Source of the DNA: a virus
IMG/VR virus record: IMGVR_UViG_3300032214_000724
Location: 1 to 25,334 of that record
Direction: 5' to 3' (one strand)
Length of the DNA: 25,334 bases
In this document: positions 1 through 6,420 of the stretch, piece by piece
Layout of the letters: the number at the start of each line of letters is the position of its first letter
How positions within the stretch are numbered: the first letter of the stretch is position 1
Notes under the pieces: model-generated
Seen by the model: the letters and a program-made list of their open reading frames with translations, nothing else
What the model was told of the DNA's origin: nothing
Database searches by the model: none
Position numbers and translations under genes: made by a program

Positions 1-262
1 TACAACAGAAACAACTACAAAGATTGTAGAAACCATTCGCCAAGTTGAATATACAACTGGCACATCTTATACTGTAACTGGAACGAATATTAATATTCCT
101 GGAACTCCTGCAGCAGGAGCAAACTATAGTATTATGACTCAAGGTGCTCCATTTCAATTCAGTGAGACCATATTAGGCACTGGAGTGGCCAAAGAAACAT
201 GGATAGACAGAACAACAGAACAACAATCTACCACAAACTCGGTTTCTGTATTTACCCAATAA
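1..262 (+). CDS. C-terminal part of a probable virion structural protein (5' end outside window)
   Basis: An open frame runs from base 2 to a TAA at 260-262 (86 residues seen) and has no start in the window. The visible part is rich in Thr, Ser and Gly (for example INIPGTPAAG and ETILGTGVAKETW), with no membrane segment, as in fibre, neck or tail proteins of cyanomyoviruses. It overlaps the next gene by 64 bases in another frame, so the two are probably co-transcribed late genes. I do not recognise the family; the structural role is inferred from composition and neighbours. Confidence 0.6.
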   Translation, partial: TTETTTKIVETIRQVEYTTGTSYTVTGTNINIPGTPAAGANYSIMTQGAPFQFSETILGTGVAKETWIDRTTEQQSTTNSVSVFTQ

Positions 263-786
263 TAATCCTTTTACTGACTGCATCAGGTAGAGCACAACAA
301 GCACCAAGTAACACTAATATTGCAGGACCTTCAGCATCTGCTACTGGCAACGTAACAAACCAGGCAGTACAGGTTCTTCAGGGTCCTTATGCTATGAATA
401 CATATGGTGGTGGTGTTTCTTGTCAGGGTCCAACAATGAGTTTATCCCCATTCATATTAGGAAATATGAATGGTAGTGCTGACCCAGAAGCATTTCAAAC
501 ACATAATGGTAATGCTGGTGTCAGTATGGGATTTAACTTTCCATTAGATGGTAGTTTAACTGAACTATGTAAGGAAAGAGCAAGAACAGAAATTGCTAGA
601 CAACAAGCAGAGACAGATAAAGCACGTTTAGATTTTGAATTAGTTAGATTATTGAAATGTGGTGAGGCATATAAGAATGGAATAATGTTCCACCCAGAAA
701 GTCCTTATTATAAAACTTGTGCTGACGTAGTTGTAAAATACCCTAAAGTTGAGGATGTAGTGAATGGAACCAATAGAACTAATTGA
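199..786 (+). CDS. Exported hypothetical protein of the structural gene block
   Basis: The product has 195 residues. A hydrophobic stretch at about residues 14-28 (YPIIILLLTASG), followed by a Gly-, Asn- and Ser-rich region, resembles a signal peptide. Residues about 122-155 (ELCKERARTEIARQQ and onward) are charged and likely form a coiled coil, and a Cys-containing segment (FHPESPYYKTC) lies near the C-terminus. The ATG at 199 is the only ATG upstream of the hydrophobic segment, although it lies inside the preceding gene. The 3' end overlaps the next gene by 23 bases. It belongs with the virion-type genes by position; no function is recognised. Confidence 0.7.
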   Translation: MDRQNNRTTIYHKLGFCIYPIIILLLTASGRAQQAPSNTNIAGPSASATGNVTNQAVQVLQGPYAMNTYGGGVSCQGPTMSLSPFILGNMNGSADPEAFQTHNGNAGVSMGFNFPLDGSLTELCKERARTEIARQQAETDKARLDFELVRLLKCGEAYKNGIMFHPESPYYKTCADVVVKYPKVEDVVNGTNRTN

Positions 787-1648
787 TAATCCAAACTTAA
801 GACCTTTAATCGGAAATAATCTGATTAAAATTCCAAATCCAAACACTAACAGAATTGCTGGTCCTTCTGTAATTTCAGCGATAGATAGACCAGCACTTCG
901 TGGTGTTGAAGCACCAGTAGTTCGTGGATTAGAAGTTCCCATTGTTGATGTTCCAAATACAGCAATTAAATATCCAGTTATTAATGTCCCAACTCAAGCA
1001 GAGTTTGATGCTGCAGTAAATGCAGAGCGTCAAAAGCAAGCACAAGAAGAGAAACCAAAAGAGAGAGGATTACCTGATACTACCCCCCCTCCTCAACTAC
1101 CTCAAGTTGCTCAAACCCCCCCCTCTCAAACCCCTACACCTACTCCAGTTGTAGAAGTCCCAACAGATAAACCTCAACCTACTTTTACTCTCGGTGGAAT
1201 CGATATTAATTTACCTGACCCTTCTCTTGTTGCTACAGCTGGTGCTGTCGCAGTAGTTACAACTGCTGCTACGATAGCATCAACAACAGTTCTCAATGCA
1301 TTAAAAAATGCCGCTGAACCAATGATTAAAGAAGCAACCAAGAATAAGTTTAAAATTAAAATCAAACAAGTCAAACCTGTTCTTCACTATGTAATGGCAG
1401 AAGGAGGTCACATTGATATATTTGAATATTCCGCAGAAGGAACTCGTCTTGTAGAACAAGTAACTAATATAGAGCAATACATTCGGGACCAAGTTGAAAT
1501 CAATGCTCTCTATGAAATTGATAACAAGATTATTATTGATGATGTGATAAAAGACAAATTCACAAAAGAAGGCAAAGAAAGATTTAAATCCCTCTTTGCC
1601 CCTGCTAAGAAAATTGCTAAGAAACTATCTGCTAGATTATCTTTCTAA
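764..1648 (+). CDS. Proline-rich probable virion structural protein
   Basis: The product has 294 residues. Residues 1-80 contain repeated short motifs with Pro, Val and Ile (EAPVVRGLEVPIVDVP). Residues 104-140 are a Pro/Thr/Gln linker, residues 154-180 are Ala/Val/Thr-rich and hydrophobic, and the C-terminal 110 residues are Lys-rich and mixed alpha/beta in character. The linker is encoded across two runs of C, 7 and 8 bases long (1083-1089 and 1116-1123), unusual in this AT-rich sequence. It overlaps the upstream gene by 23 bases and ends 4 bases inside a convergent small gene. It is a likely virion protein by position; no family is recognised. Confidence 0.7.
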   Translation: MEPIELIDNPNLRPLIGNNLIKIPNPNTNRIAGPSVISAIDRPALRGVEAPVVRGLEVPIVDVPNTAIKYPVINVPTQAEFDAAVNAERQKQAQEEKPKERGLPDTTPPPQLPQVAQTPPSQTPTPTPVVEVPTDKPQPTFTLGGIDINLPDPSLVATAGAVAVVTTAATIASTTVLNALKNAAEPMIKEATKNKFKIKIKQVKPVLHYVMAEGGHIDIFEYSAEGTRLVEQVTNIEQYIRDQVEINALYEIDNKIIIDDVIKDKFTKEGKERFKSLFAPAKKIAKKLSARLSF

Positions 1649-1797
1649 AAATCTAAATTAGAAATAAACCAAGTAATAATAGCTGCTGGTATGTAAGCAA
1701 TTACATTGTATAAGGAATCGAGAAGGAAGTTATTAAATCCTGATTCTTTTTTTTCTTCTTTTTTTTCTTCTTTAGACTTTTGTATTGTTTGAGTCAT
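1645..1797 (-). CDS. Small Lys/Glu-rich membrane protein, 50 aa
   Basis: ATG at 1797-1795 is preceded by AAGGA at a good distance. The 50-residue product has a strongly charged segment at 8-18 (KSKEEKKEEKKE) and one membrane-like helix at about 22-45 (FLLDSLYNVIAYIPAAIITW). It overlaps the upstream small gene by 26 bases and the convergent structural gene by 4 bases. It is the last gene of the leftward lysis-type operon. No function is recognised; a small accessory membrane protein is all that can be said. Confidence 0.6.
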   Translation of the reverse strand: MTQTIQKSKEEKKEEKKESGFNNFLLDSLYNVIAYIPAAIITWFISNLDF

Positions 1798-1993
1798 TTT
1801 TTTTCCTTAGATGAAAAGCAGCATCACCAAGAAATGAACCTACAGCAAGACTAAGAACTTGAGCATAAGCATCTTTACTTGTACTTTCAAGTTCTACTTG
1901 ACCTTCTGTAAGAATACCTACAGATTCCACTGCTGAAATCATAAAGGCACTCCAGACAATTAAAAATAATCTAACAAGATGAAAGTAAATCAC
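1772..1993 (-). CDS. Small membrane protein, 73 aa (GTG start)
   Basis: The frame starts with GTG at 1993, which overlaps the TGA of the thermonuclease gene as GTGA; this coupling is why I keep that start. An ATG 17 codons further in is an alternative. The N-terminus is hydrophobic (residues 2-22, IYFHLVRLFLIVWSAFMISAV). The rest is polar, with a second weakly hydrophobic patch (VLSLAVGSFLGDAAF) and a basic tail. It is part of the leftward operon. The family is unknown. Confidence 0.6.
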   Translation of the reverse strand: MIYFHLVRLFLIVWSAFMISAVESVGILTEGQVELESTSKDAYAQVLSLAVGSFLGDAAFHLRKKNDSNNTKV

Positions 1994-2403
1994 TTTTTCC
2001 TTTTTTCTAACAAGGCATTAAAATCTTTTTTCTTTGTACCACCATCATATTCCCAAGCATATCCTTCTACAATCATTTGATTATTGATAGATACTTCTTC
2101 TCCATTGATATACAGATGTCCGATGATACGACCGTACTTCTCTGTGCTATCTGGAAGTTCTGTTTTGATGAGAATATCCTTAGCAAACTCTAGTCTGTGC
2201 TTGAGCCAATCTTTAACTTCGAGACCAAGTTTCTTTTCATACGCATCAGTTGTTCTGCTCTCTGGGGTATCGATACCAGCAAGACGAATTCGCTTAGTAA
2301 GGGAGATATCAAAACCCAAATCAATGTCAGCGTCAATAGTGTCACCATCTACAACCTTGTGAACGGAGCGTATTCTATAGACGTAAGGATCTTTGTCAGC
2401 CAT
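1990..2403 (-). CDS. Thermonuclease (staphylococcal nuclease-like, SNase fold)
   Basis: This 137-residue protein is close to the usual SNase domain length and should hydrolyse nucleic acid phosphodiester bonds with a metal ion. The signature is intact. VVDGDT gives Asp21, RIRLAGIDTPE gives Arg40, Asp45 and Glu48, and EKYGRIIG gives Arg92; these correspond to the metal-binding and catalytic Asp21, Arg35, Asp40, Glu43 and Arg87 of staphylococcal nuclease. No signal peptide is visible, so it probably acts in the cytoplasm, perhaps on host DNA; that role is inferred. SNase homologues are common in cyanomyoviruses. It shares one base with the upstream small gene and overlaps the downstream one by 4 bases. 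Confidence 0.9.
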   Translation of the reverse strand: MADKDPYVYRIRSVHKVVDGDTIDADIDLGFDISLTKRIRLAGIDTPESRTTDAYEKKLGLEVKDWLKHRLEFAKDILIKTELPDSTEKYGRIIGHLYINGEEVSINNQMIVEGYAWEYDGGTKKKDFNALLEKRKK

Positions 2404-2615
2404 TAGAATGGTAATTGAAACTTCCCTGTATTTAGTTTAGGAATAGGTAGTTTTTCAAATGCTTTGCTGACTTGTTTCTCAACAACAGCACCTACAAACT
2501 CTTCGGGGTTATCTAAAATCTTCTGTGCTTTCTGGTATGTTACATAAGCACCATAACAAAGTGCTCCGCTAATTGCCAGACTTGTTGCTGATAGAATGAT
2601 TGCTAGGTTCTTCAT
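2403..2615 (-). CDS. Small single-span membrane protein, 70 aa
   Basis: One membrane helix at residues 4-27 (LAIILSATSLAISGALCYGAY) precedes a polar tail with an amphipathic helix (FVGAVVEKQVSKAFEKLP) and a Pro-rich end. The initiating ATG lies in a strong context, GAGGAAATGAAAAATG, where the GAGG sits upstream. The gene overlaps its upstream neighbour by 47 bases and shares one base with the thermonuclease start. Function is unknown. Confidence 0.7.
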   Translation of the reverse strand: MKNLAIILSATSLAISGALCYGAYVTYQKAQKILDNPEEFVGAVVEKQVSKAFEKLPIPKLNTGKFQLPF

Positions 2616-2718
2616 TTTTCATTTCCTCGTATGCTAATTTTAGTATGTAGTAAATTACATATAGTGTAAAGATAAGACCAGACCCTAATATTACAACAAC
2701 TCCCCACGGAAATTCCAT
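2569..2718 (-). CDS. Small membrane protein, 49 aa, coupled to the metallopeptidase
   Basis: The ATG at 2718-2716 overlaps the TGA of the metallopeptidase gene as TGATG, the junction style used throughout this operon. The product has a membrane helix at about residues 6-27 (GVVVILGSGLIFTLYVIYYI) and a short polar tail. It overlaps the following 70-residue gene by 47 bases in another frame. The precise coupling and the clean helix support a real gene; function is unknown. Confidence 0.6.
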   Translation of the reverse strand: MEFPWGVVVILGSGLIFTLYVIYYILKLAYEEMKNEEPSNHSISNKSGN

Positions 2719-3464
2719 CAATACTTACCTTCGGTACAATACTCTACTTTTTTATTTGGATGATATGGGTACTTACCTTCTTGAGGTTTCATCCACCCAC
2801 ACCCAATTAACCAATCCATAGTCATAGGGGTTGGTCTAATTTGGTCCCACAGAGGACCTTTGGCACACATCTCCAACTTATCAGCTGTTACATTGGATTG
2901 TTCCTCTGCCCAATTAGCATCTGCTTCCCAAGGAACAGCACGACTTTGCATCATAGACTCATAAGTTAGTCTTGTAGTCTTCATAATCCAAGCAGGTATC
3001 TCACTATCCTGATGAACTTGTGCCATAAATGAAGTTTGCAATCCTCCACCCATACAATCCTGAACTGTATGCCACCCTTCGTGTCTCATTGTTCCTAAAA
3101 ACTCTCTAGGATCTTTAAGAAGAGTTTCATTAACAAAGAAACGATTGTAGTTTGGTTTATATAATCCTACTGTTCTTGGAGTAAAATATCTTTCTGGTGC
3201 AACATAGACAGGAACATTTACACCATCAAGAGCAATAATAATTCTTTTTAGTTCTTCCCTAAATGGGTCAAAGTCTGGATTTTTTAATAATTCAGAATCT
3301 ACTGTGAGTTTTTCTATTCCTTCAGTACATTCTAAAAGTATCATACAACCCATTGCTTCTGTACTATAGGGTCTTACTGTTGGTTGTTGTTTAAGTATTT
3401 TTTCTGCATTCGCAGGTAAAATTAAACTTAATGATAAACCGATTGCTGTGAGGAATTTTTTCAT
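2718..3464 (-). CDS. Exported zinc metallopeptidase-like protein (HExxH)
   Basis: The product has 248 residues. Residues 1-20 form a typical signal peptide (KKFLTAIGLSLSLILPANA) with likely cleavage after ANA. The centre carries MRHEGWHTVQD, an HExxH zinc-binding motif with His128, Glu129 and His132. A downstream Glu (VPWEADANW, about residue 180) is a candidate third zinc ligand. Several cysteines in the mature part could form disulfides in the periplasm. The gene overlaps its upstream neighbour as ATGA. A periplasmic or wall-associated protease that helps lysis or alters envelope proteins is a reasonable inference; the substrate is unknown. Confidence 0.7.
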   Translation of the reverse strand: MKKFLTAIGLSLSLILPANAEKILKQQPTVRPYSTEAMGCMILLECTEGIEKLTVDSELLKNPDFDPFREELKRIIIALDGVNVPVYVAPERYFTPRTVGLYKPNYNRFFVNETLLKDPREFLGTMRHEGWHTVQDCMGGGLQTSFMAQVHQDSEIPAWIMKTTRLTYESMMQSRAVPWEADANWAEEQSNVTADKLEMCAKGPLWDQIRPTPMTMDWLIGCGWMKPQEGKYPYHPNKKVEYCTEGKY

Positions 3465-3661
3465 TCATCCCACCATCCTTCTTGTTTATGTATCCAGACT
3501 TTCAAATCCTTTACATACTTTCTCAAGATCTGGGCCTGTTCTTCATGCCAAAAATCACCCGTCTCCATAAAAAGACGGGTGTGATTGTCTATTGCTTTGA
3601 GTATCTGATGGATTGGAGCATTCCAACACTCCCGTTTAGGGGTGTTCCATTCTCGTGGCAC
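3461..3661 (-). CDS. Conserved-looking small hypothetical protein, 66 aa
   Basis: The start is GTG at 3661 with no clear ribosome site; it is the only early start in this frame before an upstream stop. The protein is rich in aromatic and charged residues (ECWNAPIHQILKAIDNHTRL, then DFWHEEQAQILRKYV) and should form helices without membrane segments. It ends as ATGA on the metallopeptidase start. It overlaps the upstream 59-residue gene by 73 bases. From memory, similar small proteins occur in cyanomyoviruses, but I attach no function. Confidence 0.65.
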   Translation of the reverse strand: MPREWNTPKRECWNAPIHQILKAIDNHTRLFMETGDFWHEEQAQILRKYVKDLKVWIHKQEGWWDE

Positions 3662-3768
3662 GGTATTACAAGCGAGTGAACTTCATTATAACGAAAGTAT
3701 TCCAACTGACAATTGCCAGGACTAATTTCAGCATATCCAACTATCATAAAAGCGATAAAATCTATCAC
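3589..3768 (-). CDS. Small hypothetical protein, 59 aa (GTG start)
   Basis: The frame starts with GTG at 3768-3766, which overlaps the TGA of the lysine-rich 38-residue gene (GTGA). The product has a short hydrophobic start (IDFIAFMIVGYAEIS), a conserved-looking core with two Cys (PGNCQLEYFRYNEVHSLVIP, then C), and a polar tail that lies over the next gene. The coupled start and the sensible protein argue that it is real, despite the 73-base overlap. Function is unknown. Confidence 0.5.
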   Translation of the reverse strand: MIDFIAFMIVGYAEISPGNCQLEYFRYNEVHSLVIPCHENGTPLNGSVGMLQSIRYSKQ

Positions 3769-3881
3769 TTTTTCTTGCCACCATTCTTTGCCTTTTTGGC
3801 ATTTGCATTACCAGAATTCTGCTTTTTATTATTAGCAGATCCAACACTACCTTTCTTACCTTTGTTTGCTGACTTAGACAT
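3765..3881 (-). CDS. Lysine/asparagine-rich mini-protein, 38 aa
   Basis: ATG at 3881-3879 overlaps the TAA of the upstream membrane protein gene (TAATG). The 38 residues are almost only Lys, Asn, Gly, Ala and Ser (SKSANKGKKGSVGSANNKKQ), a highly basic, disordered peptide that could bind nucleic acid or membrane. There are no Cys or aromatic residues. It is flanked by coupled overlaps on both sides. Function is unknown. Confidence 0.55.
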   Translation of the reverse strand: MSKSANKGKKGSVGSANNKKQNSGNANAKKAKNGGKKK

Positions 3882-4225
3882 TATGCTGCACCTGTGCGTG
3901 GTTGTACTTGACCCTCTAAAACTTCGACTCTTTCTTCAAGAGATGGATCTATTGAAGCAAGTTCTGTAGCAGGGGGTTCTGGTGGTGCCTCTACAATCTC
4001 TTCTTTTTTTGGTTCGCCTTTCTTTTCATCTTCGTCATCACCACCTTTCTTCATTGTATTGATGCCAAAAGTGGCAGCAGATGCAGTGAAGACTGTTGCA
4101 ATAAATGTGGGGTCCATCTTAGATAGAGTACCCGCATAACTTGCAGTAAGAAGAGCAGCAGACCAACCCAAGATACATATACGAATTAATTGTCCCATGG
4201 CATTTTCGTTTTTCTTGTTAGGCAT
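3881..4225 (-). CDS. Two-helix membrane protein, holin candidate, 114 aa
   Basis: Residues 12-32 (QLIRICILGWSAALLTASYA) and 39-57 (PTFIATVFTASAATFGINT) are membrane helices joined by a very short turn. The rest is a long, highly charged tail rich in Asp, Glu and Lys, then Pro. Size, two helices, charged C-terminus and a place directly after the lysozyme gene fit a holin, which would open the inner membrane to release the lysozyme. No holin family signature is recognised, so this is inference from architecture and context. An internal ATG (residue 10) is an alternative start. Confidence 0.55.
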   Translation of the reverse strand: MPNKKNENAMGQLIRICILGWSAALLTASYAGTLSKMDPTFIATVFTASAATFGINTMKKGGDDEDEKKGEPKKEEIVEAPPEPPATELASIDPSLEERVEVLEGQVQPRTGAA

Positions 4226-4243
4226 TTTCTTTTGTGAATAGGG

Positions 4244-4921
4244 TTAACCTTTTTTCCAAGATTCACCTTCTGCCTTTCTTCTACGAGCAAGTCCTGCTTC
4301 TACATTTGAACCAGGATTACGGTAGAGATAAAGAGCATCGGGAACTAAGTCCCATTCTTTATTCTTCAGTCTTTTAGTGATAGTATTAAAATCGCCAGAA
4401 CCATAAAAACCAGCACCAAGATTATAAGCAAAAGAAAGTAGGGCACCTCTTTTACCGTCAGACATTTCATTCCAGTGAGGAATTTTACGAAGTGATGGAA
4501 GAAACTCTTTCTTACACTGCTCAATTAAGAGTTCATCTGCTTCTGCTTGAGTAAGCGTATCTCCCATATGGAATGGAGATCCATCTTTCTTACGAGTAGT
4601 TCCCCAACCAATTGTGATTGGAAGTCCACCAGATAGAGGATCGGGATACGCCTTTAGATGACATCCCTCAAACTCTTTGATGAGTTTTAGACCCATCATA
4701 GGCATATCATCACCACCTGCCACAGATGCTACTGGAGCGGCAGCAGACGCTGGTGCTGGTGCCGCATTACCCTTTTTTCCTCTATAGATCTCCGCCCAAT
4801 CAATATTATCTTCTAGATATTTGACTGGAAGGTTATCTTCCAACCATTGAACTGCTTTCACATGGTTGGGATTCTTCTCATCGTAGAACTTAAAGAAGTT
4901 ATGTAAATCGATTCTTGCCAT
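4244..4921 (-). CDS. Phage lysozyme, GH24 (T4 lysozyme type), with N-terminal module
   Basis: The 225-residue protein should cleave the peptidoglycan sugar backbone at lysis. Residues 1-33 are a module (DLHNFFKFYDEKNPNHVKAV, then QWLEDNLP) that recurs in the neighbouring cysteine peptidase. An Ala/Pro linker follows (about 53-69), then the GH24 domain. LIKEFEGCHLKAYPDP supplies catalytic Glu85 and Asp94, and ITIGWGTT supplies Thr103, matching Glu11, Asp20 and Thr26 of T4 lysozyme. The end (NVEAGLARRRKAEGESW) is typical of the family. No signal peptide is seen, so a holin is expected. It overlaps the 48-residue gene by 23 bases. Confidence 0.92.
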   Translation of the reverse strand: MARIDLHNFFKFYDEKNPNHVKAVQWLEDNLPVKYLEDNIDWAEIYRGKKGNAAPAPASAAAPVASVAGGDDMPMMGLKLIKEFEGCHLKAYPDPLSGGLPITIGWGTTRKKDGSPFHMGDTLTQAEADELLIEQCKKEFLPSLRKIPHWNEMSDGKRGALLSFAYNLGAGFYGSGDFNTITKRLKNKEWDLVPDALYLYRNPGSNVEAGLARRRKAEGESWKKG

Positions 4922-5045
4922 TGTTTTCTCCGAAATAGCGTTGATAAAGTTCGTTTGCTTCTACATGCTTACCATGATTTGTTAAATCTTTGATACGCTG
5001 CAAAATTTTTCTTTTAAAATTAATCGAAAATTCTCCCCCATCCAT
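4899..5045 (-). CDS. Small hypothetical protein, 48 aa, start set by strong RBS
   Basis: The frame is open from 5108, but a perfect AGGAGG lies just upstream of two adjacent ATGs at 5048 and 5045. Only the second has normal spacing (5 bases), so I start there. The product is short, basic and helical (FSINFKRKILQRIKDLTNHG, then KHVEANELYQRYFG). It overlaps the end of the cysteine peptidase by 26 bases and the lysozyme start by 23. It may be an accessory lysis protein by position only. Confidence 0.6.
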   Translation of the reverse strand: MDGGEFSINFKRKILQRIKDLTNHGKHVEANELYQRYFGENNGKNRFT

Positions 5046-5691
5046 CATTTCCTCCTGGACACCAACGGTGCTTAAGAACTGCTTTGGTGTAAATGGTCTT
5101 CTTACCATTTGTCACAGGTCCAGTATAGTTATCATTGAGGGAACCATAAGGGTCATTGATATAATATCCTTTACCATCAGGTGTCTTACCAATTACAACA
5201 CACATGTGCCCACCAGTGGGGGAAGTTAAAGAACCTCGGTGAAGAATGCCAATAACAACTGGATTACCTCTATCAAGGCTTTTATCAATATCACTAAAAC
5301 TAAGATTATAACTAAAATGCGATTTAATACCATAACCTGACAGAACTTTTGTCTGTACAGCATGGTCAGTTGTATCACCAATTGCAAATACTTTCTTAAC
5401 ATACTCATCATCACCTTTAATACTTCCTGGCTTGAGGAAAGCAAGGCACATAGCACACGATGAACTGTTACAAGTTCTTTGTGCGTCTCTGTAGTTGTCT
5501 ACTTGGTTGAAGTATGGAACATCAAGGACTGCTGGTGTGGGTGGTTTGGTTCTGAACATACCAATCCACTCTGTTTCGGCGTCATCCATGAATTCGGCAG
5601 GTAGGTTGTCTTCCAACCACTGAACTGCCGCTACATGGTTGGCATTACCATCATCATAAAATTTAAAAAAGTTATGAAGATCTAACGTCAT
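5020..5691 (-). CDS. C39-like papain-fold cysteine peptidase with shared N-terminal module
   Basis: The product has 223 residues. Residues 2-31 (LDLHNFFKFYDDGNANHVAA, then VQWLEDNLP) repeat the N-terminal module of the neighbouring lysozyme. The rest resembles peptidase family C39-like (PF13529 type). It starts with VPYFNQVDNYRDAQRTC and has the nucleophile region CNSSSCAMCLAF (Cys74). The His region is TGGHMCVVIG (His162) and the Asp region INDPYGSLN (Asp180). The triad order Cys-His-Asp is complete. It probably cuts peptide bonds in cell wall or protein targets during lysis, or a virion protein; the substrate is inferred. It is the first gene after a late-type promoter. Confidence 0.75.
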   Translation of the reverse strand: MTLDLHNFFKFYDDGNANHVAAVQWLEDNLPAEFMDDAETEWIGMFRTKPPTPAVLDVPYFNQVDNYRDAQRTCNSSSCAMCLAFLKPGSIKGDDEYVKKVFAIGDTTDHAVQTKVLSGYGIKSHFSYNLSFSDIDKSLDRGNPVVIGILHRGSLTSPTGGHMCVVIGKTPDGKGYYINDPYGSLNDNYTGPVTNGKKTIYTKAVLKHRWCPGGNDGWGRIFD

Positions 5692-5714
5692 TGTTTTTTT
5701 ATAAACACTGAATA

Positions 5715-5722
5715 TATTTATT
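5715..5722 (-). promoter_or_regulatory. Candidate T4-like late promoter box
   Basis: On the - strand the sequence reads AATAAATA, close to the T4 late consensus TATAAATA and to late motifs described for cyanomyoviruses. It sits 24 bases before the start of the cysteine peptidase gene and directly after the terminator of the peroxiredoxin operon. It would drive the lysis-type operon late in infection. Confidence 0.55.
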
Positions 5723-5747
5723 AAAAAAGCGTCCCTAGGGACGCTTT
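5723..5747 (-). terminator. Rho-independent terminator of the hli-peroxiredoxin operon
   Basis: Positions 5726-5747 are a perfect 22-base palindrome (AAAGCGTCCC and its complement). On the - strand it is followed by a run of six T. It lies 15 bases after the peroxiredoxin stop. The palindrome could also act on + strand transcripts, although no + strand gene lies nearby. Confidence 0.85.
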
Positions 5748-5761
5748 GATTATTTTAAATA

Positions 5762-6289
5762 TCAAACAAATTCTTCTTCTAGAATAGTAGATTTAATATA
5801 ACTATAAACATTTTCGGGGGCAGTCTCTTCATAAGGATCAGAGTCTGCATTATCACGCTGACCATCTTCAACAAACAGTTTTTCAATAATACCGTTATTT
5901 ACCACAGCAGCGTAACGCCAAGAACGCTCACCGAATCCAAGATTTGACTTGCTAACGAGCATACCCATTGAACGAGTAAAGTATGCATTTCCATCGGGAA
6001 TTAGTTTTACGTTTTGAATATTTTGATCTTGTGCCCAAGCATTCATTACAAATCCATCATTCACTGAGATGCAGTAAATAGCATCAATACCAAGTGCTTT
6101 AAACTCTTCAAACTTCTCTTCAAATCCGGGAAGTTGATATGTAGAGCAAGTGGGAGTGAATGCACCAGGTAGTGAGAAAATCACTACACGCTTGCCATCA
6201 AAAAGTTCAGAAGATTTGCGATTTACAAACTCACCAGACTCACGAAATACAAACTCTACTTGTGGAATTTGATAACCTTCTTTACGCAT
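5762..6289 (-). CDS. Peroxiredoxin (Prx5/AhpC-TSA type), 175 aa
   Basis: This thiol peroxidase should reduce hydrogen peroxide and organic peroxides. FSLPGAFTPTCS carries the peroxidatic Cys48 in the TPTC context, and ERSWRYAAVV supplies the conserved Arg region of the Prx5 group. A second Cys (YCISVND) may or may not resolve. The frame opens further upstream, but GGAGGT lies 6 bases before the ATG at 6289, so I start there; an ATG at 6301 overlapping the hli stop (TGATG) is the alternative. It is the last gene of a photoprotection operon, where it would detoxify peroxide in the infected, illuminated cell. Confidence 0.88.
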   Translation of the reverse strand: MRKEGYQIPQVEFVFRESGEFVNRKSSELFDGKRVVIFSLPGAFTPTCSTYQLPGFEEKFEEFKALGIDAIYCISVNDGFVMNAWAQDQNIQNVKLIPDGNAYFTRSMGMLVSKSNLGFGERSWRYAAVVNNGIIEKLFVEDGQRDNADSDPYEETAPENVYSYIKSTILEEEFV

Positions 6290-6300
6290 TTTAACCTCCA

Positions 6301-6420
6301 TCAAAATACACCAGGAATAATTTGACCAGTAGTAGCATAAGTACCAATTGCAACAATAACTCCAATCATCGCTGCCCAACCATTAATACGTTCTGCTTTC
6401 TCAGTGAAAAGATTTTTCAT
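6301..6420 (-). CDS. hli: High-light-inducible protein (Hli), short form, 39 aa
   Basis: The 39-residue protein has the Hli/LHC-like single helix with the chlorophyll-binding signature ERINGWAAMIGVIVAIGTYA, where Glu, Asn and the helix Gly/Ala pattern are conserved. It ends with the usual GQIIPGVF. It should bind chlorophyll in the thylakoid membrane and protect photosystems under light stress. Its ATG overlaps the previous TGA (ATGA) and GAGGAG lies just upstream. Its stop overlaps the alternative start of peroxiredoxin (TGATG). Confidence 0.9.
   Translation of the reverse strand: MKNLFTEKAERINGWAAMIGVIVAIGTYATTGQIIPGVF

Noticed and set aside
1750-1782. T-rich runs after the structural gene, resembling a terminator tail
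   Set aside because: No hairpin precedes them on the + strand. The runs are the reverse of Lys/Glu codons (KEEKKEEKKE) in the small - strand gene at 1645-1797.
3655-3969. 104-codon + strand frame
   Set aside because: It is antisense to three coupled small genes, including the lysine-rich one. Its Phe/Leu-rich product simply reflects the reverse of Lys codons.
6289-6379. Longer N-terminus of peroxiredoxin (about 30 more residues)
   Set aside because: That extension is the hli gene read in another frame, rich in Trp, Tyr and Cys. The GGAGGT before the ATG at 6289 marks the real start.
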